This document shows, piece by piece, positions 16,345-25,198 of a stretch of 37,567 nt of DNA; positions within the stretch are counted from its first letter, which is position 1, and each line of letters opens with the position of its first letter. The notes under the pieces are model-generated. The model made no database searches and was not told where the DNA came from. It saw nothing but the letters and a program-made list of their open reading frames with translations. Origin of the DNA: Ruminococcaceae bacterium AM07-15 (GTDB lineage Bacteria; Bacillota; Clostridia; Oscillospirales; Butyricicoccaceae); assembly GCA_003477405.1 (NCBI GenBank), contig QUDE01000025.1, positions 1 through 37,567 of the forward strand, in the 5' to 3' direction. The position numbers were made by a program, and so were the translations under genes.

Positions 16345-16500
16345 TATCAAATGGCGTCATTAAGGCGTCATTGGAACGCCTTATCAAATATTAGAACGCC
16401 GGAAAGACGCCATCCGTGTGTCAAAGCGGCGTTTTCTTCATGGAAGGCGTCATATTGACGCACATCCAGCGCGGTACATCAAAGCAAGGGATTCACCTCG
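16345..16500. repeat. Cluster of ATGACGCC / GGCGTCAT repeats between virB4 and the DUF5697 gene
   Basis: The 190-base gap inside an otherwise tight operon holds three minus-strand copies of ATGACGCC, two close variants (GATGGCGTC, AAACGCCG), a perfect palindrome GCGTCA-ATA-TGACGC, and the inverted pair AAGGCG...CGCCTT. It could be an operator, an mRNA processing or attenuation site, or the scar of a lost small gene. Only tiny reading frames of about 10 codons exist in it. Confidence 0.5.
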
Positions 16501-16518
16501 GCTGTATATCATTTGAAC

Positions 16519-19500
16519 CTACGCAGATTCCTGCTCGCGGCGCTTTCGTTCCAAAATTTCACGCAGCTCGCGGCGGTCGGTGGTGATCAGGTCCTTTTCC
16601 AGCGGGCTGGCCTTAAACTCCACCATAATGTTGTTGTTATTGGTGGAAATCAAGCCGTTGCCGCGCTCAAAGTGGGTGACCTCCATCGTTTCCGCGTCGG
16701 ACAGGTGCAGGGTCTCCTGGACCCGTTCTGCCTCGTCATCCTCCAGATTGAGGATGATCTTGGTCTTGCTGTTGTTGATGATGCCTTTCCCAAAACGGCC
16801 CTCGTCCAGATTGAAAAAGTCGTTCAGGTCCTGGCTGGCGCAGACCGCTGAACCGCCATAGCCGCGGATGGTTTTGAAAATTTCCAGTACGAAATCGCCG
16901 GCCAGCCGGGTGCCCGTGGCGCCGGCGCCGGAAAGAAGCTGCCAGCACTCGTCGATAAAAATGGCTTTTTCCTCGGTGCGGTCGGCTTTGGCGCGGTCCC
17001 ACACAAAATCGAGGGCAACAAACATCCCCACAGTCAGCAAGTCGCCGGTGAGGGAGGAAATATCCAGCACAGTGTATTTGTTGTCCAGCCGCACATTGGT
17101 CTGCTTGTTGAAGGTGCTGGCGGAGCCGTTTACCAGGCGGTTGAGAATATGGGCCATGCGGATGGTTTCCGGGGCGGCCTTCAAAATCTCATACAAGTCG
17201 CCCAGCACCGGCATTTCCCGGTAGCAGACCGGATTGGCCGGGTCTTCCAGGGAGGCGTTGTCGTGGGTGATGCCTTTGGCATTGTAGGTGCGGATCAGGG
17301 CCTCATCCAGAAGCTGCCGTTCCTCGTGACTCATATCGGGAATGAGCAAGCTGAAGAAAATGTGCAGTTGCTGAATCTTAGCCGCCAGTTCCGAGAGTTG
17401 GATACCGGGGCCGTCCAGCATTTCGTTGACCGACCGATCCACCTTGCGGATCTCCATAACATTGATGCAGTGCGGGCTGGCCGGGGAGATCTGGATGAAC
17501 TCACCGCCCACATTGGCGCAGGCCCGGTGGAACTCATGCCCCTTCAAAGGAGCGATGATGAAAACGGGGATGTTTTTGCGCCGCATCCTGAGTGCCATCA
17601 ACTGCATGGTGAAGGTTTTGCCTGCGCCGCTGGTGCCCAGGATCGCCATGTTGGCGTTCTTATAGATCGCGGAATTGAAAATATCCACGATAATCAGGGA
17701 GCTGTTATATTTGTTGACTCCCAAAAGGATGCCGTTGTCATCGCACATCTCAAATGAAGTGAAGGGATAACAGCTGGCCGCACCGCCCGTCAGCAGGTTG
17801 CGCTTGCCGCGCTCATAAAGCCCTTTCTCCATAGAGACCAGCGGGAGGGCAGAAAGAAACGCCTGCTCTTCACGGAAGTGGCAGGCGCTGACATTCATAT
17901 CCTGCGAAAGCAGGAGCTTTTTCATCTCACTGACTTTCCATTCCAAATCCTCCACAGAGGGGGCTGTCACAGTAATCAGCAGATTCAGGTAATAAAAGTC
18001 TTCGTTGTTGGCAAGACCTTCCTTTAAGAAATATCCGCTCCGGATGGCGCCGTCAATGTCGTCAAAATCGGTGTTTGTGTCACTGGCGTCTTTGATTTTA
18101 GAGCGGTTGATGCGGAGCTGCTGGCCCACCCGCTGGATGATGCGCTCTTTGGGCTGGCGGGCGAGGAACATATCCATGTCGATGCCGTCACCGGCATTGA
18201 CGATCAGGCTCAGCCAGCCCGCCGGCACCTGCGTTTTGTACCCGTCCGAGGGGATCAGCAGATAGGCATAGTACAAGCCGTCAATACAGATATAGCGCCC
18301 GTGGGAAAAATCAATGCTTCGGGGGGCGGCAAACTCCGCTGCCGGGATATGGTCTATTTCATTCTCCCGGCCTTGCTCCATATACTGCGCCACTACCTCC
18401 TGCGCCCGCACCGACAGCGGCTTGACGGCGCTCTCATTCCGGCACAGCAGATTATAGAGGACATCAACGGTAAATTCGTCCTCGTTTTCGGGGACGATGA
18501 CCTCGTTCCCACACTGGCGCAGGTAGTTGGAGGCCGTATGGACGGCGCTCTGGAGGGACTGGATCGCTTCATCTTCCTGCTCCGACCGCCGGGTATTGGC
18601 CCAGGGCTCATACTCGAAAATCAAAAAGAACCGCCGTGTAACAGCCTCACGGGAACCGACCTGCTGCACAAAGTTCAGGTAATCCTCCTGCATCAAGCGG
18701 CACTGTTCGTTTTCCTCATGGGCCATCTCCTGACGCACCGTGTCCAGGTGGCGGTTAATATCCGCGCGGCGGGTCAGGACCTTGATTTGCAGCTTGATGG
18801 GCGAGATTTTCAAGTACGAAACGAAGGAGTAGATGATATTCCTCTGCTCTCTTGCGCTCCGCAGCATGAAATTGATGGGGACGACCTCGACCACCTTGAC
18901 AAACCGATGGTCTTTGGTGTAGATAATGCCGTTCTCCACCTTCTCAATGGGCAGATAATCCGCCACCGGATTGAGGCAGGTGGGCTTCTGCTCCTTGATA
19001 TGGGCGGGGCGTCTGGGCAGGCGTTCCTTTTCAGGGCGCTTCTTTGCTTTCTTTTTCGCCTTATTGGCCTTGGCGGGGCGCTCCTTTTTGGCTTTTTTCT
19101 TGGGCCGGAGCTTTTCACGGATCTCATAGCCGCGTACTTCGTCAAACTCGGCCGGGAAATCCGCTTCACCGGACCGCCGGCGTTTCGGGGCCTTGGGCTT
19201 TTTCTCCTTGGGAGGCCGCTGTTTGAGATGCTTGCCTGCCGATTTGGAGGGCGCCGCTTTTTCCGCCGGCTGCGCACCGTCACCGCCGACAACGCGGCGG
19301 TTCCGCAGGTATTTCAAAAAAATGACCAGGAATTGCGAAAGGCTCTCCCCGGATATGCCGATCAAAGCGACCAGCCCCACCGGAAGAGCAGTCAGGCACA
19401 AAATGATGATGCGGGTGGTCAGCCCAAACGGAAGGAACAGAAAAACCGGCGCCCCGATGGCAAACACCAGGATGCCGGCCTCGATTACATTCCGCGCACG

Positions 19501-19581
19501 GAACATACCGCCGAAAAAAGTGCCTGTTTCTATAAAATTCGGCGGTATGATATAAGTATCATGGTCGTTTTTGTTGCTCAT
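16519..19581 (-). CDS. virB4: VirB4-like conjugation ATPase (CD1110-type) with fused N-terminal membrane domain
   Basis: 1020 residues. Residues ~1-95 form a PrgI/VirB3-like part with two or three helices (VIEAGILVFAIGAPVFLFLPFG, IIILCLTALPVGLVALIGI), then a very basic Lys/Pro linker (~100-205), a VirB4 N-terminal domain, and the ATPase: Walker A GTSGAGKT (~residue 648), Walker B AIFIDECWQLL (~875), and CASQDLNDFF. Larger than a plain VirB4 (~800) because of the fusion and linker. It powers T4SS assembly and substrate transfer at the cytoplasmic membrane. ATG 19581 follows GAGGTA. Confidence 0.9.
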   Translation of the reverse strand: MSNKNDHDTYIIPPNFIETGTFFGGMFRARNVIEAGILVFAIGAPVFLFLPFGLTTRIIILCLTALPVGLVALIGISGESLSQFLVIFLKYLRNRRVVGGDGAQPAEKAAPSKSAGKHLKQRPPKEKKPKAPKRRRSGEADFPAEFDEVRGYEIREKLRPKKKAKKERPAKANKAKKKAKKRPEKERLPRRPAHIKEQKPTCLNPVADYLPIEKVENGIIYTKDHRFVKVVEVVPINFMLRSAREQRNIIYSFVSYLKISPIKLQIKVLTRRADINRHLDTVRQEMAHEENEQCRLMQEDYLNFVQQVGSREAVTRRFFLIFEYEPWANTRRSEQEDEAIQSLQSAVHTASNYLRQCGNEVIVPENEDEFTVDVLYNLLCRNESAVKPLSVRAQEVVAQYMEQGRENEIDHIPAAEFAAPRSIDFSHGRYICIDGLYYAYLLIPSDGYKTQVPAGWLSLIVNAGDGIDMDMFLARQPKERIIQRVGQQLRINRSKIKDASDTNTDFDDIDGAIRSGYFLKEGLANNEDFYYLNLLITVTAPSVEDLEWKVSEMKKLLLSQDMNVSACHFREEQAFLSALPLVSMEKGLYERGKRNLLTGGAASCYPFTSFEMCDDNGILLGVNKYNSSLIIVDIFNSAIYKNANMAILGTSGAGKTFTMQLMALRMRRKNIPVFIIAPLKGHEFHRACANVGGEFIQISPASPHCINVMEIRKVDRSVNEMLDGPGIQLSELAAKIQQLHIFFSLLIPDMSHEERQLLDEALIRTYNAKGITHDNASLEDPANPVCYREMPVLGDLYEILKAAPETIRMAHILNRLVNGSASTFNKQTNVRLDNKYTVLDISSLTGDLLTVGMFVALDFVWDRAKADRTEEKAIFIDECWQLLSGAGATGTRLAGDFVLEIFKTIRGYGGSAVCASQDLNDFFNLDEGRFGKGIINNSKTKIILNLEDDEAERVQETLHLSDAETMEVTHFERGNGLISTNNNNIMVEFKASPLEKDLITTDRRELREILERKRREQESA

Positions 19582-19613
19582 GTATTACCTCGTTTCCGCA
19601 GCCGAGGGGCAGG

Positions 19614-20990
19614 TCAGCCTATGATCCAGAAAGGACCGCCTGCTCCAGCACGGCGGCTTGCTTCGTTTAGGATGATGGATAGATCCCAGAGCTGTTCGCT
19701 GCGCTTGTAGCTGGCCGGGTCCGCCACCATAATCTGACCGTCTTTCACGCCACGGAGAACGATAAAATGCCCGGATGAAGTAAAATGGCCCTCTGCCATA
19801 ATCGCCACCACCAGCTTTCCTTCAGCCAGGGCGTCCAGTATCCGCTGGGGCTCGGAAGTCGTGCAGCCGGATACCGGCAGGCCCCATGCCTCAGCGGCGG
19901 CGGGTATCAAAGCGTGATAAGAGCCGCTGCTCTTGCACCAGTAGCCGTTTTCGTAAGACCACTGAGCCATCGCCACCGGGTCCACAGTTTCGTCCGTGAG
20001 GGAGGACACCACAATGGACATAGCGGTAGGCCCACACCCGTAGCCGCCGATATTGTCGGTGCCGTAGGGCTGGCTGGCATAACGCTCGTCCAGCTGGTTG
20101 AAATAGACCACCGGCGTCACGCCGTCTGTAAAGGTAACATCGCCCAGAGAGGGGATGCTGTTTCCAGTCCATTCCGTCAGGTTCTGCAGCAGGCCGTCCC
20201 CAAGGAACATGCTCAGGTTTGAGGCATAATCGGAGGCAAGCTCTTTCTGCTCGTCCGTAAGCGCAAAAACATGGTCAGCAAGATAAGACTCGCCGTTGTA
20301 GCGGATGGTGTAGACCATCCAGATCTCGGTAGTTGTGGTTTCCTCCCCGGTCTCCGGGTCTTCCGATGTGACCTCACGGCTCTCCCGCACGCTGGTATAA
20401 GAGTAGAGATGCTCTTTGTTCTCCCGCAGAACAGCGGCCAGATCATCCAGCGAAATGCTCTCAAACTCCTCATCCCGGGCAGCGCAATACTGCGAGACGA
20501 TGAGATTGGCGTTATAGACGGGACCGGCCGAATAGGGATTTTTGATCTCCATCTGGTCAGCGCCGGAAGAGGCGAAGTCCGCTTCAATGCGGGCTATCAC
20601 ATCGTCCAGTGCCTCGCCCAAGATGGAATTGATGGTAAATGTGATGTCGTTGGCGTTCTCCACGATAGCAGTTTCGCTGTTGAGGACAGGCTGTTCCGTG
20701 TCCGCTGGCGAAAAGGCATTGATCAAACCGCCGAAAATCAGCCCGGGCAGCATCAAAATAAACAGGACCGGCAGCAAAAGCAGAATGATGATGACGGCGA
20801 TGATCTTGCCAATATGCTTGCGCCCGGCCCAGACTGCCCCGGCCACAGCCCCATAGGGGCCGCCGGCGGCAGCGCCCTTGGCCGCGCCGGAAATCGCCTT
20901 GCCGGCCTTGATGGCACCCTTGACCGTGTGCGCTGCGGAGGCCGCAGTGTCTACCGTTTCAGCAAAGCTGTCCTTGCGTTCTTCAGCCAT
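19614..20990 (-). CDS. Membrane-anchored C39-type peptidase of the conjugation machine (CD1108-like position)
   Basis: 458 residues. One helix at ~60-85 (IIAVIIILLLLPVLFILMLPGLIF) anchors it; residues ~100-290 resemble the helical stalk of CD1108-type mobile-element proteins. The C-terminal ~160 residues are a papain-like C39_2 domain with Cys in YGCGPTAMS (~319), His in GHFIVLRG (~407) and Asp in VADPASY (~422). The slot normally holds a VirB1-like cell-wall hydrolase (NlpC/P60), which opens the peptidoglycan for the channel; here the peptidase fold is C39. Its ATG shares a base with the upstream stop (TGATG). Confidence 0.75.
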   Translation of the reverse strand: MAEERKDSFAETVDTAASAAHTVKGAIKAGKAISGAAKGAAAGGPYGAVAGAVWAGRKHIGKIIAVIIILLLLPVLFILMLPGLIFGGLINAFSPADTEQPVLNSETAIVENANDITFTINSILGEALDDVIARIEADFASSGADQMEIKNPYSAGPVYNANLIVSQYCAARDEEFESISLDDLAAVLRENKEHLYSYTSVRESREVTSEDPETGEETTTTEIWMVYTIRYNGESYLADHVFALTDEQKELASDYASNLSMFLGDGLLQNLTEWTGNSIPSLGDVTFTDGVTPVVYFNQLDERYASQPYGTDNIGGYGCGPTAMSIVVSSLTDETVDPVAMAQWSYENGYWCKSSGSYHALIPAAAEAWGLPVSGCTTSEPQRILDALAEGKLVVAIMAEGHFTSSGHFIVLRGVKDGQIMVADPASYKRSEQLWDLSIILNEASRRAGAGGPFWIIG

Positions 20991-21988
20991 CAGATCTTAT
21001 CCTTTCGTTTGGGGGTGGGCGGCAGCTTCTTCACGATGGACTCATTGTAGGCAATCGAACCGTCCGGCGCCATGTAGGGCGTCTTGTCCACAGCGTCCAC
21101 TGCATACTGCTTATACCAGGCGGTGCCGTCTACTGCATGAACGGTCGTGTACTGGCCCTCCGGCGCAACATACTGGTCCGCATGGTACATACCGAAGGCA
21201 ATGCCCTCCGGGTGTTCCGGAGTGACCTCTGTGCCGGTGATGCGACCGCCGCCGATCTCGACATTCTGATAGGTGGGGATATTCTCTGCCCCAGCCCCCA
21301 GTGCCGTGTGGCCCATATAGGAGTGTAGGGCTTCAACGGCCTTTTCGCCGGTGATCGAGCCCATTTGAGTGATGTTCCCGGTAGCCACGGAACCGATGAC
21401 ATTATTGGCGAAACTGCCGCCCTTGCTTACCGAGGAAGAATAAATGTGGCCGCCGACACCGCCAGCAGCACCACCCACAAGACCGCCGAGACCTGACGGC
21501 TTGGCGTCCGAGGGCGTTGTGGCCGTCTTGATGGCGTTGTTCGTGACATTCCGCTTGATTACGCCTGCCAGACCGCCGCTGGCAAAGCCTGCGCCGAATC
21601 CGGCGGCGCCGCTTTTCCCACCTCCGCCATTGGCATTGACATGGGTAGAGTTGCTGCTGCGTCCGCCGCCAAAGTGATGGCTGGAAAAGTTCTTAAAGCC
21701 GCCGATGCCCTTGGCCGCAATCATGGCCTCGGCCAGCATACTGCCGCCGGTGTGTCCTACATTGACACCCAGGCTTGCCATGAACGAGTCAATTTTCTGC
21801 GAGACTTTCAGAAAGCCTATCGCGCACATGAACCAGATCAGGACATTGCCGGAAACCGCCTCCTTGCCCACAGCGTCCACCTGGGCTTGCACTTCTTCCT
21901 CAGAGATGGCAAAGGCCGGCTGGCAGAACAGGCAGGATAGGGCTGCAACCATCAGCGCGAGGAACAAAATTTTCTTGAATCTTTTCAA
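20990..21988 (-). CDS. Secreted/membrane glycine-rich conjugation protein of unknown function
   Basis: 332 residues starting at TTG 21988, six bases after AGGAGG. Signal peptide KRFKKILFLALMVAALSCLFCQPAFA, one hydrophobic segment (NVLIWFMCAIGFLKV), then a long Gly/Ala/Ser-rich region with repeats of GG and a C-terminal folded part (AFGMYHADQYVAPEGQ, AVDGTAWYKQYAVDA). It lies between the VirB6-like and C39 genes and overlaps the latter. The VirB2-like neighbour has a very similar signal-peptide end (FCQPAFA). Probably exposed outside or part of the channel; no family recognised with certainty. Confidence 0.65.
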   Translation of the reverse strand: MKRFKKILFLALMVAALSCLFCQPAFAISEEEVQAQVDAVGKEAVSGNVLIWFMCAIGFLKVSQKIDSFMASLGVNVGHTGGSMLAEAMIAAKGIGGFKNFSSHHFGGGRSSNSTHVNANGGGGKSGAAGFGAGFASGGLAGVIKRNVTNNAIKTATTPSDAKPSGLGGLVGGAAGGVGGHIYSSSVSKGGSFANNVIGSVATGNITQMGSITGEKAVEALHSYMGHTALGAGAENIPTYQNVEIGGGRITGTEVTPEHPEGIAFGMYHADQYVAPEGQYTTVHAVDGTAWYKQYAVDAVDKTPYMAPDGSIAYNESIVKKLPPTPKRKDKI

Positions 21989-21999
21989 AGCGCCCCTCC

Positions 22000-22710
22000 T
22001 TACAAAGAGAGCGGATTGGCAATAAAAGAGCCAACCATGCTCGTGAACAGGCGCAGGCACCAGGCGTTCATAATCAGCAGAAAAATCTGCCCGCCCAGCA
22101 TCCGGCACCAGGATTTCCAAATGTTCGATGTGGTCTGGCTTGCGCCCATCGAAAAAGCGACCGGCGCCGTATAGACCAGCACGCCCAGCAGAACATACCG
22201 TTCCGCCGCCTCCAGCAGCAATTTCAGGTAGTTCCAGGCCAGGATGATGACGAGGATCAAGGTGATCAGCGCCACAGCGCCATTGGCGCAAACGCCGATA
22301 ATCACCAGCATGACCGAGTTAAAATCGGCAAAGCTGAGGGGCGGCAGCTCCGAATCCATGATCCAGCGGTACGGCGTGCCGCCGATGGTCAGGACGATGT
22401 TGACGATTTCATCGGAAAAGAGCGCCAGCAGGATGAAAATGACCGACCGGATGCTCAACTTGACCGGATCTTCCGCCTCAATCCCTGCGCCCAGGCCGAA
22501 GTTTTTGAACAGCTGCCAGACCCAATTCAGCAGGATAATGCCGACAGCCAGCGCCACAAAGACGCTATACATCGTTTCGGCAGCGGGAAAGTACCGCAGA
22601 AAAACAGCCATGTCACAGCCCAGAGCGCCCAAAACCGAAGTGGTCACCAGGTCAAGGCCGGCCATTACCTGCTCCGCGATCCATTCAACGATGCCATCCA
22701 GGATACCCAT
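22000..22710 (-). CDS. virB6: VirB6/TrbL-like channel protein (CD1112-type)
   Basis: 236 residues, ATG 22710 eight bases after AGGAGG. At least five membrane helices (SVFVALAVGIILLNWVWQLF, SVIFILLALFSDEIVNIVL, VMLVIIGVCANGAVALITLILVIILAW, VLLGVLVYTAPVAFSMG, ILLIMNAWCLRLF region) with a conserved SIWKSWCRM-like turn (SNIWKSWCRMLGGQ). This is the polytopic inner-membrane subunit of the T4SS that forms the DNA path. It lies between the VirB2-like and glycine-rich genes. Confidence 0.8.
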   Translation of the reverse strand: MGILDGIVEWIAEQVMAGLDLVTTSVLGALGCDMAVFLRYFPAAETMYSVFVALAVGIILLNWVWQLFKNFGLGAGIEAEDPVKLSIRSVIFILLALFSDEIVNIVLTIGGTPYRWIMDSELPPLSFADFNSVMLVIIGVCANGAVALITLILVIILAWNYLKLLLEAAERYVLLGVLVYTAPVAFSMGASQTTSNIWKSWCRMLGGQIFLLIMNAWCLRLFTSMVGSFIANPLSL

Positions 22711-22749
22711 AGCTTACGCCTCCTTCCAGTGGGTATATTGCGGCGGCGA

Positions 22750-23148
22750 TCAGCCTGTCCACTGACCACCAGAGAACAGAGGCGTCACATAAGCCATAAT
22801 GAATCCAAGACCATTGAGGACGGCCCAGGTGATGCAGATACGCTTCAGCCACGCCCGGCTCTCATCGACTGTTCGGCCGGAGCGCGAAAAGTTCATAAGC
22901 AGAAGCGCCACCGAGGCGGTCACGATGGCCGCAATGGTGGAGATGGCGAGGATCTGCGTGTAGACATCCTGCATGATCTCCTTGGCCTTCGTCCAAACAT
23001 CGGTTGCGGCAAAGGCCGGCTGGCAGAACATCATCGCCATCATCACACAGAGGAACGCCGTATAGGCGATCCGGCCGATGGAAACTCGACGAGGCGGGCT
23101 GCTGTCATCTTCCCGCCGCTGCTGTTGAGGAATTTTCAGTTTTTTCAA
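22750..23148 (-). CDS. VirB2-like pilin/channel subunit
   Basis: 132 residues from TTG 23148, nine bases after GGAGG; a longer start at 23169 lies upstream of that ribosome site. Long basic leader, signal segment TAFLCVMMAMMFCQPAFA, then two hydrophobic helices (ILAISTIAAIVTASVALLLM and ITWAVLNGLGFIMAYV) joined by a short hydrophilic loop (NFSRSGRTVDESRAWLKR). That hairpin is the VirB2/TrbC layout. First gene of the T4SS operon, behind a leader terminator. Confidence 0.7.
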   Translation of the reverse strand: MKKLKIPQQQRREDDSSPPRRVSIGRIAYTAFLCVMMAMMFCQPAFAATDVWTKAKEIMQDVYTQILAISTIAAIVTASVALLLMNFSRSGRTVDESRAWLKRICITWAVLNGLGFIMAYVTPLFSGGQWTG

Positions 23149-23260
23149 TTTTGCGGACCTCCAATCCAAATGTGATGTTCATTGCTCAAAAAGCAAAGAA
23201 GGAGCCCGCATCCGTTGTGCAGATGTGGACTCCTTCTCAGGCCAAAGACCGTTTGGGCAG

Positions 23261-23286
23261 CAAAAAAGCACCTCGAAAAAGGTGCT
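23261..23286 (-). terminator. Leader terminator/attenuator ahead of the T4SS operon
   Basis: Minus strand AGCACC-TTTTTCGA-GGTGCT followed by TTTTTTG. It lies ~40-65 bases after the predicted start site and more than 100 bases before the first gene. Same promoter-then-terminator arrangement as at 2073-2155. Confidence 0.75.
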
Positions 23287-23331
23287 GTTCACTGCCTGTA
23301 TTCAGTTTTGGGTGCAAGTTTGAGCATATTC

Positions 23332-23400
23332 AGTCTAACACATAGGGATTTACGGCTCAAGGGCAGGAACGCGCCAATTTCAGTCCCGAATTGTGCCAAT
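23332..23400 (-). promoter_or_regulatory. Conjugation promoter 2 with two tandem ATTGGC(A/G)C operator boxes
   Basis: Minus strand: ATTGGCAC (23393-23400), ATTGGCGC (23371-23378, 22 bp away), 10-bp gap GTTCCTGCCC, -35 TTGAGC (23355-23360), 17-bp spacer with CGTAAATCC, -10 TAGACT (23332-23337). Spacings equal those at 2127-2195. The upstream box touches the stop codon of the regulator-like gene at 23400. Confidence 0.75.
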
Positions 23401-23951
23401 TACTTGCCCGCCTGTTTCTCGGAGGATTTCGGCTCCGGGAAGAACTGCTCCAGCACATCCAGACTGTCCTTGGAGGTATAGCCCCATAGCACAGAACTGA
23501 GGGCTTCAATGGCCTCCCGCCGCTTGCGATAGTAGGTGCGGAAGGAGATGTCCCGGATATGTGGGCGCAGGTTCTCGATGATTTCCTCCACATTCTTCAG
23601 CTGCTGAGGGGAGAGGAAGGAGTAGTACAGCAGCCAGTAATACGCCTCGCCGTTCTTATGGCGGGTGCGGAGCAATTCGACTGCCGAATCCAGGAGCTTC
23701 AGCATCTTGTGGCTGCGCTCAATGCACTTGGCATGGTGCTCAATGTCGCTCCCGTTCAGGTCTGCGCCGGCCAGGTAGACGGAATCCAGAAATTCCTCGA
23801 TGGAAGTGCCGTATTCGATCTCGAACTTGGCCCGCACATGCTGGACGGAAATCTCCAAGCTCCAAACCACATCGCGGTATTTTTTCAGCAGTTTCCAGGT
23901 ATCATGGTACAGAGGGTTCTCAGCGACATCTTTTTCAACAAATTTCTTCAT
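23400..23951 (-). CDS. Putative ArpU/RinA-like sigma-region-4 transcription activator
   Basis: 183 residues, ATG 23951 with AGGAGG. All-helical; the C-terminal half (ISFRTYYRKRREAIEALSSVLWGY) resembles the DNA-recognition end of ArpU/RinA-type phage late activators, which carry a sigma-4-like HTH. The first half is a helical region without recognised motif. It is co-transcribed behind the winged-helix gene and ends exactly at the operator of the T4SS promoter, so it is my first candidate for the protein binding the ATTGGC(A/G)C boxes. The family call is tentative. Confidence 0.45.
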   Translation of the reverse strand: MKKFVEKDVAENPLYHDTWKLLKKYRDVVWSLEISVQHVRAKFEIEYGTSIEEFLDSVYLAGADLNGSDIEHHAKCIERSHKMLKLLDSAVELLRTRHKNGEAYYWLLYYSFLSPQQLKNVEEIIENLRPHIRDISFRTYYRKRREAIEALSSVLWGYTSKDSLDVLEQFFPEPKSSEKQAGK

Positions 23952-23967
23952 GGTAAGACCTCCTTGT

Positions 23968-25104
23968 TCAATTCTCCGCTGAGGGAGAGAGTGTAAGTTC
24001 AAAAGTGGCGACCTGCTTGTTCCCGCACAGAACAGCAAGGCCAAAACGCAGCAGGGACTGCTCGCGCGCGCGGGGGAGTAAATCTTCCCGGCAGTCGCCC
24101 GATAAGGGATATAACTTGTAGCGAGAGAGCGGGCAGCCAAAGCACGAAATCCCTTGTGCCATCAGGATTTGCGCCATTTTCTGAAGGATAATTTCAATGT
24201 GCGATTTTGAAACGCTGGCGAGTTCATCTGAAACGATGACCTCATGCTCCAAAGCAGGGGCGTCAAGACCTGCACTATCCTCCTTCGGGAGTTCCAGGCG
24301 TATGTTAAGCGTCATAGCGACCTCCTCTTTATCCACCATCACATCCGAAATCTCGAACATGGTGGACAGATATTTTTGCAGATAAATCACGCTGCCATGC
24401 CGGCCCGGGAAGGACATGAGGGAGATGTAGTCCAGCGCGGCCAGCTTTTTCAGGACACGGCCGACTGTCGCCCGGGACAGCCCCCAGCGGGCAGCCAGCT
24501 CGGTGTAGGTGACAAGGGGATTTCCGGTGCCGTTGCGGAAATAGACCACCGGCCCCAGGTCTGACCCCTGCACCTGATTGTCGTTGTAGATGGCGGATAC
24601 CCACAGGTCCAGCACAATGTCCATCTCGGAGCAGCGGTCTGAACTGATGAGGTCGGTGGCAACGGAAACCGGCAGGAAGAAAAAGCCGGTGTCCTTCTGG
24701 CAGGGGGCATTGTACTCCAGGACCGTATTATGCCGCGCCCAGTCGCAGATCTTATAGCGGACTACATTCCCGCGGCCCAGGGTCTGGAAAGAAACGAGAT
24801 GCTGCTTCTGCAGCCGTTCCAGCACGGCCAGCGCCTGACACTGGAACCGGGTGCGGAACCATTGGGACAGCTCCTTGAGGGTGCAGACCCACTCGCCGGG
24901 GTAGACGGTATAGCTGATGCCGTCGATGCGGCGATATGAGGTGCGGAAGTTTGCGTAGCTGCAAAGTACCGTAAAATAAAAAAGGCCGGAGCCTCCGCCT
25001 ACGCGAATGCTCCGGTCCTCCATCAGAAAGCGGACGAACTGCCGGTATATCCGGCAGCGTGGGTAGTCCACCACCTGTTTAATTTGTAATTGATAGGTTG
25101 GCAT
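23968..25104 (-). CDS. Winged-helix protein, possible replication initiator or regulator
   Basis: 378 residues, ATG 25104 after GGAG. Two winged-helix units are suggested: residues ~55-120 (ISYTVYPGEWVCTLKELSQWF, ALAVLERLQKQHLVSFQTLGRGNVVRYKI) and ~195-250 (LVTYTELAARWGLSRATVGRVLKKLAALDYISLMSF). The first resembles plasmid-type RepA N-terminal domains. C-terminal part unrecognised, with two cysteines (CFGCPLSRY). Position next to the attachment site and ahead of the T4SS operon suits either an autonomous-replication gene of the excised circle or a transfer regulator. Confidence 0.5.
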   Translation of the reverse strand: MPTYQLQIKQVVDYPRCRIYRQFVRFLMEDRSIRVGGGSGLFYFTVLCSYANFRTSYRRIDGISYTVYPGEWVCTLKELSQWFRTRFQCQALAVLERLQKQHLVSFQTLGRGNVVRYKICDWARHNTVLEYNAPCQKDTGFFFLPVSVATDLISSDRCSEMDIVLDLWVSAIYNDNQVQGSDLGPVVYFRNGTGNPLVTYTELAARWGLSRATVGRVLKKLAALDYISLMSFPGRHGSVIYLQKYLSTMFEISDVMVDKEEVAMTLNIRLELPKEDSAGLDAPALEHEVIVSDELASVSKSHIEIILQKMAQILMAQGISCFGCPLSRYKLYPLSGDCREDLLPRAREQSLLRFGLAVLCGNKQVATFELTLSPSAEN

Positions 25105-25132
25105 TTGAATTCTCCATTCTGTATGCTATAAT
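25105..25132 (+). promoter_or_regulatory. Consensus-like promoter pointing toward the tRNA fragment
   Basis: TTGAAT (25105-25110), 16 bp, TATAAT (25127-25132) on the plus strand. It reads into a stretch without a protein gene. A minus-strand -10 (TATAGC) for the winged-helix gene overlaps it but has no clear -35. Confidence 0.4.
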
Positions 25133-25198
25133 GTACCTGGCGGAATCGAGTGTTTTATCCAATTCACTTGATTCGCGCTAAGGAAGCTAAGGAAAAAT

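Noticed and set aside
16345..16500. CRISPR array
   Set aside because: Repeats are about 8 bases, irregularly spaced and in mixed orientation; no cas genes.
21989..22291. N-terminal extension of the glycine-rich protein
   Set aside because: The upstream frame overlaps the VirB6-like gene and has no hydrophobic start; TTG 21988 has AGGAGG and opens a signal peptide.
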